This document shows positions 14,616 to 18,737 of a stretch of DNA of 18,737 nucleotides, piece after piece. Each line of letters begins with the position of its first letter. Position 1 is the stretch's first letter. Origin of the DNA: Aurantimonas sp036252795 (lineage in GTDB: Bacteria > Pseudomonadota > Alphaproteobacteria > Rhizobiales > Rhizobiaceae); NCBI GenBank assembly GCA_036252795.1, contig DASYHY010000202.1, positions 1 to 18,737 of the forward strand, read 5' to 3'. The notes under the pieces are model-generated. The model searched no databases. It was not told the DNA's origin and saw only the letters and a program-made list of their open reading frames with translations. Position numbers and translations under genes: made by a program.

Positions 14616-15215
14616 TCACGCCTTCAGCTTGGCGGCGATCTCGGCGATATGCCTGCCCTGGAAGCGCGCACCGTCGAGTTCGATCGTGCTCGGCATCCGC
14701 GAACCGTCGCCCTTTGCCATCGTCGTCGCGCCATAGGGCGACCCGCCGACGATCTCGTCCATGTTCATCTGACCGGCGAAGGAATAGGGCAGCCCGACGA
14801 CGACCAGCCCGTGATGGAGCAGCGTCTTGTGGACCGACAACAGCGTCGTCTCGTTGCCGCCGTGCTGCGTCGCAGAGGAGGCGAACGCGCCGCCGACCTT
14901 GCCGATCAGGGCACCCGTTGCCCAGAGCGGGCCGGTCCGATCCCAGAAGGCCTGCATCTGCGACGACATGTTGCCGTAGCGCGTGGGGACGCCGATGATG
15001 ATCGCGTCGTAGTTCGGCAGTTCCGTGGGATCGCATTCCGGATAGGGTGAATCGGTCTTGAAATGGGCGGCCTCCACGACCTCCTGCGGCGCCGTCTCCG
15101 GCACCCGCTTGATGTCCACGGTCGCGCCGGCGCTCTCGGCACCTTCCGCGACGGCCTTGGCCATCGCCTCGATATGTCCGTAGCTCGAATAGTAAAGTAC
15201 GAGAACCTTCGCCAT
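14616..15215 (-). CDS. wrbA: NAD(P)H:quinone oxidoreductase, type IV (WrbA)
   Basis: WrbA is an FMN flavoprotein that reduces quinones by two electrons, avoiding semiquinone radicals; it is usually tetrameric and cytosolic. The flavodoxin-like start MAKVLVLYYSSYGHIEAMA holds the FMN phosphate loop (8-15). PTRYGNMSSQMQAFWDRTGPLW (77-98) and SSATQHGGNETTLLS (113-127) bind the flavin ring. GGSPYGATT is at 157-165. At 199 residues it has the family's normal length. AAGGGA precedes the ATG at usable spacing. It is divergent from the molybdopterin-binding gene, with a gap of about 220 bases holding both promoters. Confidence 0.96.
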   Translation of the reverse strand: MAKVLVLYYSSYGHIEAMAKAVAEGAESAGATVDIKRVPETAPQEVVEAAHFKTDSPYPECDPTELPNYDAIIIGVPTRYGNMSSQMQAFWDRTGPLWATGALIGKVGGAFASSATQHGGNETTLLSVHKTLLHHGLVVVGLPYSFAGQMNMDEIVGGSPYGATTMAKGDGSRMPSTIELDGARFQGRHIAEIAAKLKA

Positions 15216-15326
15216 GAAGCGCTATCCCTTGTGGTGAGTATTCATCAGGCCAACGATCCGGCGGCCACGGGGACGCATATCGCACTTCGCGGCTGAATGA
15301 CCCGCGGCCGAGGGGCGACGAACCGT

Positions 15327-15345
15327 CACCGTCAGCGAGACGGTG
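15327..15345. repeat. inverted repeat between wrbA and the CinA-like gene
   Basis: CACCGTC (15327-15333) and GACGGTG (15339-15345) are perfect inverted repeats around AGCGA. It lies within the divergent promoter region. It could be a regulator site shared by both genes or a leader hairpin; no T run follows. Confidence 0.3.
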
Positions 15346-15436
15346 CCTCCGGCGTTGTGGCCGAGTCCTGCCTGGCCGCCTTGCTTTCGGAGGGTCTTGG
15401 ACTTTTATGATCGCATCAGTCGCTCCGGAGTTTCCC

Positions 15437-16189
15437 ATGATCGCCGCCACCGCCGCCATGCTCGCCATAGGCGATGAACTTCTCTCCGGGAGGACGAAGG
15501 ACCGCAATATCGGCTATCTCGCCGAGATGATGACCGTTGCCGGCATCGACCTGAAGGAGGTGCGGATCGTCGGCGACGAGCCGCATCTCATTGCCGACAC
15601 GCTCAACACGCTGCGTCGGCAGTACGATTACGTCTTCACCTCCGGCGGCATCGGCCCGACCCACGACGACATCACCGCCGATGCGGTAGCCGCGGCGTTC
15701 GGCCTGCCCATCGGGGAGCATCCGCAAGCACTCGACCGTCTCGGCGCCCATTACGAGGCACGCCAGTTGCCCTTTACGGACGCACGGCGGCGCATGGCGA
15801 GAACGCCCGACGGTGCGAGCCTGATCGACAATCCGGTCTCTGTCGCGCCGGGCTTCCGCGTCGACAACGTCTTCGTCATGGCGGGCGTCCCCAACGTCTT
15901 CCAGGCGATGCTGGGCATCGTCGTCGAGAGCCTGCCGGCGGGGAAGGCCATCGAAAGCGTCGCCATCGCCTGCCCCTACGGAGAGGGCGACATCGGCGAC
16001 CCGTTGCGGGCGCTGTCGAAGCAGCATCCCGCCGTCGCCATCGGCTCCTATCCGCGTTTCGACGGCGAGCGCTTCTCGACGGAAATCGTCGTCCGCTCGC
16101 GGGATCGGGCCACATTGGACGCAGCAGCCGCCGCCGTGTCGGCCATGCTCGACGAACGCGCCGGCGCCGCGAACGCCACCCCGGCCTGA
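15437..16189 (+). CDS. molybdopterin-binding domain protein (CinA N-terminal type)
   Basis: The protein consists of one MoaB/Mog-like domain, as in the N-terminal half of CinA. Motifs are MLAIGDELLSGRTKDRNIGYLAE (8-30), TSGGIGPTHDDIT (68-80) and VMAGVPNVFQAML (147-159). The C-terminal nicotinamide-nucleotide amidase domain of full CinA is missing, so deamidase activity is not expected. Stand-alone forms of this kind are common in Hyphomicrobiales, and their role (cofactor handling or pyrophosphatase) is not settled. The start is set at 15437, where GGAG lies 6 bases upstream. An in-frame ATG at 15407 would add ten residues and has a less well-spaced GGAGGG. It faces the LssY_C gene, with 22 bases between stops. 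Confidence 0.85.
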   Translation: MIAATAAMLAIGDELLSGRTKDRNIGYLAEMMTVAGIDLKEVRIVGDEPHLIADTLNTLRRQYDYVFTSGGIGPTHDDITADAVAAAFGLPIGEHPQALDRLGAHYEARQLPFTDARRRMARTPDGASLIDNPVSVAPGFRVDNVFVMAGVPNVFQAMLGIVVESLPAGKAIESVAIACPYGEGDIGDPLRALSKQHPAVAIGSYPRFDGERFSTEIVVRSRDRATLDAAAAAVSAMLDERAGAANATPA

Positions 16190-16211
16190 ACCGCCGCCGC
16201 AGCGAAGCCGC

Positions 16212-17033
16212 TCAGGGATCCGGCGCGATGGCCCCGCCCAGAACCTGCCACAGCCGACTCTGCAGATCGACCAGTGGCGGGTCGGCGAGCCGCTCGGGCG
16301 GCGCAGATCGTCGCGCCCCGCCTTCGACAAGCACCGATACGAGGATGTTCCCGTCCGTCTGATAGGGGTCGCCCTCGCCGTTGCGACCGAAGAGGGTCTG
16401 GCCGGCGCCGGGCATCCTGTAGGTGACGGCCACCATGCCCGCGGCCGCGAGGTCACCCGCCAGATCTGCGCGCGCAACGTCGACATCCGGCGCAATCCGA
16501 TGCGTGACCGCGCCGGTATAGTGGCTGAAGCCGACGCCGGCGTCGTAGGTCACCGAGCCCAGCCAGAGGGGCCGTCCCTCCTCGGCCTTCTGCAGAACCT
16601 GCCAGAGCCGCACATGCAGTCGCCGGTCCGCGCTTCTGCCCACCGGCAGCTCGAAGGCAAGATCCTCCCTGCGTCCCTCCAGGAACAGCGGGCTCACCGG
16701 CGCCTGCGGATCGGGACGATCGAGGACGACGCTGCCGACGATGTCGACACTGCTTCGCAGCGTGATCGGGTCGGCGGCGAACCAGCCGGCTTCGTGCATG
16801 GCGAGGAGGACGTCGCGCCGCGTGCCGACGAGGCCGACATTGATCGGATCGCCGGGAATCCCGTCACCGGTGAGCGTGACCATCGGCTTGTTCGCCAGTC
16901 CCGGCTGCCGGTCGTTACGCTCCCAGACGAGAGGAAGCAGGAGATAGGCGGCGGCCGCCCAGGCCGCGACCAGAGCGAGGACGGCGAGAGCGATGCGGCG
17001 GGTCCAGTGGCGCGCCCCGCGCCCCCGGTTCAA
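16212..17033 (-). CDS. LssY_C-domain membrane-anchored protein
   Basis: A hydrophobic helix at about 13-34 (RIALAVLALVAAWAAAAYLLLPL) anchors the protein, and the rest is likely periplasmic. The body matches the LssY C-terminal domain: PINVGLVGTRRDVLLAMHEAGWFAADPITLRSS (63-95), VVLDRPDPQAPVSPLFLEGRREDLAFE (102-128), and RRLHVRLWQ (137-145). GSVTYDAGVGFSHYTGAVTHRI (159-180) follows. The domain is found alone or fused to PAP2 phosphatases or DedA-like proteins; its biochemical role is unknown. The start is a TTG at 17033, preceded by AGGGAG at good spacing. It is divergent from the xanthine phosphoribosyltransferase gene. Confidence 0.82.
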   Translation of the reverse strand: MNRGRGARHWTRRIALAVLALVAAWAAAAYLLLPLVWERNDRQPGLANKPMVTLTGDGIPGDPINVGLVGTRRDVLLAMHEAGWFAADPITLRSSVDIVGSVVLDRPDPQAPVSPLFLEGRREDLAFELPVGRSADRRLHVRLWQVLQKAEEGRPLWLGSVTYDAGVGFSHYTGAVTHRIAPDVDVARADLAGDLAAAGMVAVTYRMPGAGQTLFGRNGEGDPYQTDGNILVSVLVEGGARRSAPPERLADPPLVDLQSRLWQVLGGAIAPDP

Positions 17034-17151
17034 CGAAGGCTCCCTGCGTAGCCCGGCAAAGCTCGCATCGGCGTTCCGCGCGCCTCAGCTTGCGCCGACA
17101 CGCGGATTTGGCCTATCGAAGCCGCTCTTTCCCGCAGTCCGGATGCGCGTC

Positions 17152-17649
17152 ATGTCCACGGTCGAAAAATCCTTCCCGGTTTCCTGGGATCAATTCCACC
17201 GCGACGCACGAGCGCTCGCGTGGCGGCTCGCGAGCCAGCGCAGCGACTGGAAGGCGATCGTCTGCATCACCAGGGGCGGTCTCGTGCCCGCGGCGATCAT
17301 CGCCCGGGAGATCGGCACGCGTCTCATCGAGACCGTCTGCATCGCCTCCTATCACGAATATACCGAGCAGGGAGAACTGCGGGTCCTGAAGGAAGTGGCC
17401 CCCTTCCTGCTCGAGGACGACGGCGACGGAATCCTCATCGTCGACGACCTGACCGATACCGGCAAGACCGCCGGACTGGTCCGGGCCATGCTTCCGAAGG
17501 CCCATTTCGCGACCGTCTATGCCAAGCCGAAAGGCCGGCCTCTTGTCGATACCTTCATCACCGAGGTCAGCCAGGACACCTGGATCTTCTTCCCGTGGGA
17601 TCTCGGGCTGACCTTCCAGGCGCCGATCAGCAAGGGCACCGCCGGCTGA
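17152..17649 (+). CDS. gpt: xanthine(-guanine) phosphoribosyltransferase
   Basis: The enzyme joins xanthine or guanine to PRPP, making XMP or GMP in purine salvage. The PRPP-binding signature ILIVDDLTDTGKTA spans 94-107. CITRGGLVPAAIIAREI (38-54) matches the N-terminal loop, and IFFPWDLG (145-152) is the base-binding segment typical of bacterial XGPRT. At 165 residues it matches rhizobial versions, slightly longer than the 152 of E. coli Gpt. The start at 17152 follows GGA with fair spacing. The upstream frame to 16993 overlaps LssY_C and is rejected. Confidence 0.93.
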   Translation: MSTVEKSFPVSWDQFHRDARALAWRLASQRSDWKAIVCITRGGLVPAAIIAREIGTRLIETVCIASYHEYTEQGELRVLKEVAPFLLEDDGDGILIVDDLTDTGKTAGLVRAMLPKAHFATVYAKPKGRPLVDTFITEVSQDTWIFFPWDLGLTFQAPISKGTAG

Positions 17650-17660
17650 AGCATCCGCCC

Positions 17661-17688
17661 GCTCGATTCGAGCGAAGCCGATTCGAGC
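17661..17688. repeat. palindrome and direct repeat after gpt
   Basis: GCTCGATTCGAGC (17661-17673) is a perfect 6+1+6 inverted repeat. Its right part, CGATTCGAGC, is repeated directly at 17679-17688. It starts 11 bases after the gpt stop, so it may serve as a transcription end. Each copy holds a GANTC methylation motif. Confidence 0.4.
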
Positions 17689-17824
17689 ATCCGATGGCGG
17701 CGGGCGAAAGTGCAACAATGACGGCCCAACGTCCGAAAAGCGACACTTATCCTCGCTTTCCTCCGGTCGCCTGACCGTATTGCTGCTTGGGTCCGGCGAT
17801 CTCGCATCCAACGTTTGACCGGCC

Positions 17825-17939
17825 GGCGAGACTCGCCATAGCGTCTCGCCAGGCCCTTGTTCGGCCTGATCGAGGAGCGGCGGAATGCCGATGCTCAAGA
17901 CTCCGCGGCGTTGCGGAGGATAGCGGGGATAAGTCCCGC
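17825..17939. other. cluster of four inverted repeats upstream of nrdJ
   Basis: Four perfect stems lie in 115 bases: GGCGAGAC/GTCTCGCC (17825-17850), CAGGCC/GGCCTG (17850-17868), CTCCGC/GCGGAG (17901-17918) and GCGGG/CCCGC (17923-17939). They end just before the CtrA-type site. They could be a structured RNA leader from an upstream promoter, a small RNA, or chance in GC-rich DNA. No cobalamin riboswitch B12 box was seen. Nothing coding was found in 17689-17824. Confidence 0.35.
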
Positions 17940-17948
17940 CCGGCCGAT

Positions 17949-17964
17949 TTAAGGTTCGCTTAAC
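17949..17964 (+). promoter_or_regulatory. CtrA-type binding site, probable nrdJ promoter
   Basis: TTAA-N7-TTAAC, the full consensus for the alphaproteobacterial cell-cycle regulator CtrA, is matched exactly. A TATATG -10 candidate at 17979-17984 lies downstream. It is 18 bases after a TTCGCT hexamer (17955-17960) inside the site. CtrA-activated promoters usually carry the site over the -35 region, as here. nrdJ begins about 155 bases further on. Confidence 0.5.
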
Positions 17965-17974
17965 CAAGCGCCAT

Positions 17975-18021
17975 GCACTATATGTAGTGTCGTTGGGCAT
18001 CCGTCACACAAGATGCGTGAT
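17975..18021. promoter_or_regulatory. tandem NrdR-like boxes upstream of nrdJ
   Basis: GCACTATATGTAGTGT (17975-17990) closely matches the NrdR box consensus (acaCwAtATaTwGtgt) and overlaps the -10 candidate. A second, weaker copy (18006-18021, ACACAAGATGCGTGAT) is conserved only in its left half. The centres are 31 bp apart, three helical turns, the known spacing for paired NrdR boxes. NrdR is the ATP/dATP-sensing repressor of ribonucleotide reductase genes. Confidence 0.65.
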
Positions 18022-18119
18022 TCTAACGATTTCGAAGGCCGGGCCAGGTGGAGGGGGGAACTTCGCCGTCGGTCGCGCGCCTTCATGCGGCAACTAAGCG
18101 ATACGAGGATGGGACCGTC

Positions 18120-18737
18120 ATGGGAATGAAGATCGAGCGCCGTTACACCAAAGCCGGCGAAAGCGCCTATGCATCGGTCGCCTTCCGCAAGGCCACCAGC
18201 GAAATCCGCAACCCGGACGGCTCGGTCGTTTTCCGGCTCGCCGACATCGACGTGCCGGCGCAGTTCAGCCAGGTGGCGAGCGACATCCTGGCGCAGAAAT
18301 ATTTCCGCAAGGCGGGCGTTCCGGCGCGCCTGAAGAAGGTCGAGGAGAACGATGTTCCCGCCTTCCTGTGGCGCTCGGTCGCTGACGAGGCGGCGCTCGC
18401 CGAACTGCCGGAGGACCAGCGCTTTGGTTCGGAGATGGACGTCCGCCAGGTCTTCGATCGCCTCGCCGGCACCTGGACCTACTGGGGCTGGAAGGGCGGC
18501 TACTTCGTTTCCGAGGACGACGCGCGGGCCTTCCGCGACGAACTCGCCTTCATGCTGGCCACGCAGAAGGTCGCGCCGAACTCGCCGCAATGGTTCAACA
18601 CCGGCCTGCACTGGGCCTACGGCATCGACGGCCCGAGCCAGGGCCATTTCTACGTCGACTACCGGACCGGCCAGCTCACCCGCTCCGCCACGTCCTACGA
18701 GCACCCGCAGCCGCATGCCTGCTTCATCCAGTCGGTC
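18120..18737 (+). CDS. nrdJ: B12-dependent (class II) ribonucleotide reductase, 5' part
   Basis: The frame stays open from the ATG at 18120 to the window edge, giving the first 206 residues. Full-length rhizobial enzymes are about 1,200-1,270 residues. The N-terminus (KIERRYTKAGESAYASVAFRKATSEIRNPDGSVVFRL) and the block VAPNSPQWFNTGLHWAYGI (151-169) are characteristic. They are followed by PHACFIQSV, which contains Cys201. The enzyme makes deoxynucleotides from ribonucleotides using adenosylcobalamin as the radical source and needs no oxygen. GGGA lies 5 bases before the chosen start. The second Met (18126) overlaps the stop of a 14-codon ORF and is an alternative start. Confidence 0.95.
   Translation, partial: MGMKIERRYTKAGESAYASVAFRKATSEIRNPDGSVVFRLADIDVPAQFSQVASDILAQKYFRKAGVPARLKKVEENDVPAFLWRSVADEAALAELPEDQRFGSEMDVRQVFDRLAGTWTYWGWKGGYFVSEDDARAFRDELAFMLATQKVAPNSPQWFNTGLHWAYGIDGPSQGHFYVDYRTGQLTRSATSYEHPQPHACFIQSV

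Noticed and set aside
17694..17774. 26-codon frame (MAAGESATMTAQRPKSDTYP...)
   Set aside because: No ribosome binding site, and it follows a gpt shadow frame.
17650..18119. Cobalamin riboswitch upstream of nrdJ
   Set aside because: I looked for the B12 box and core motifs and found no match; the hairpins alone do not support it. A covariance-model scan would settle this.

Overview
This 18.7 kb window is GC-rich chromosomal DNA from an alphaproteobacterium. The order Hyphomicrobiales (Rhizobiales) fits best, and a family such as Aurantimonadaceae is possible but not proven. The clues are gene content (B12-dependent ribonucleotide reductase, short-form IlvA, a rhizobial-type xanthine phosphoribosyltransferase, an LssY_C protein), the high-GC codon use, and a promoter with a CtrA-type site and GANTC motifs. 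Apart from one lower-GC gene, it reads as core or near-core chromosome. I saw no transposase, integrase, phage gene or CRISPR array.

Layout. 1-1000: a 45-residue small ORF with a terminator, then a zinc-ribbon protein convergent with a small membrane protein. 1105-1234: a promoter and tRNA-Asn(GTT). 1441-1743 (minus): a cysteine-rich 100-residue protein of lower GC and unknown function. 1920-3383: a DNA photolyase. 3579-3851: a conserved-looking hypothetical protein. 3983-8219: a same-strand cluster of cysteine synthase, AlaX-type editing hydrolase, 3-mercaptopyruvate sulfurtransferase, GNAT acetyltransferase and an ornithine-cyclodeaminase-family dehydrogenase, several with overlapping ends. 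8326-9306: a membrane-anchored alpha/beta hydrolase facing an MFS transporter (9313-10488). Upstream of the transporter on the minus strand come threonine ammonia-lyase (ilvA), a possible 31-residue membrane microprotein and adenine deaminase. 14051-14136 (minus): tRNA-Leu(TAA) with a TTGACA promoter. The rest holds a 65-residue small ORF, wrbA, a stand-alone molybdopterin-binding (CinA N-terminal type) protein, an LssY_C-domain protein, xanthine phosphoribosyltransferase, and the first 206 codons of nrdJ, which runs off the right edge.

How the genes fit together. The 4-8 kb cluster is centred on cysteine and sulfur amino acids: making cysteine, moving sulfur from 3-mercaptopyruvate, and clearing mischarged alanine tRNA. 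Adenine deaminase and xanthine phosphoribosyltransferase both belong to purine salvage but are not adjacent. The most informative non-coding stretch is 17650-18119, the only gene-free stretch over 300 bases. It carries a cluster of inverted repeats, five GANTC sites, a TTAA-N7-TTAAC CtrA-type site and two NrdR-like boxes spaced 31 bp centre to centre, all ahead of nrdJ. This suggests that deoxynucleotide supply is tied both to dNTP sensing and to the cell cycle. All functional calls come from reading the sequence; no database search was run.
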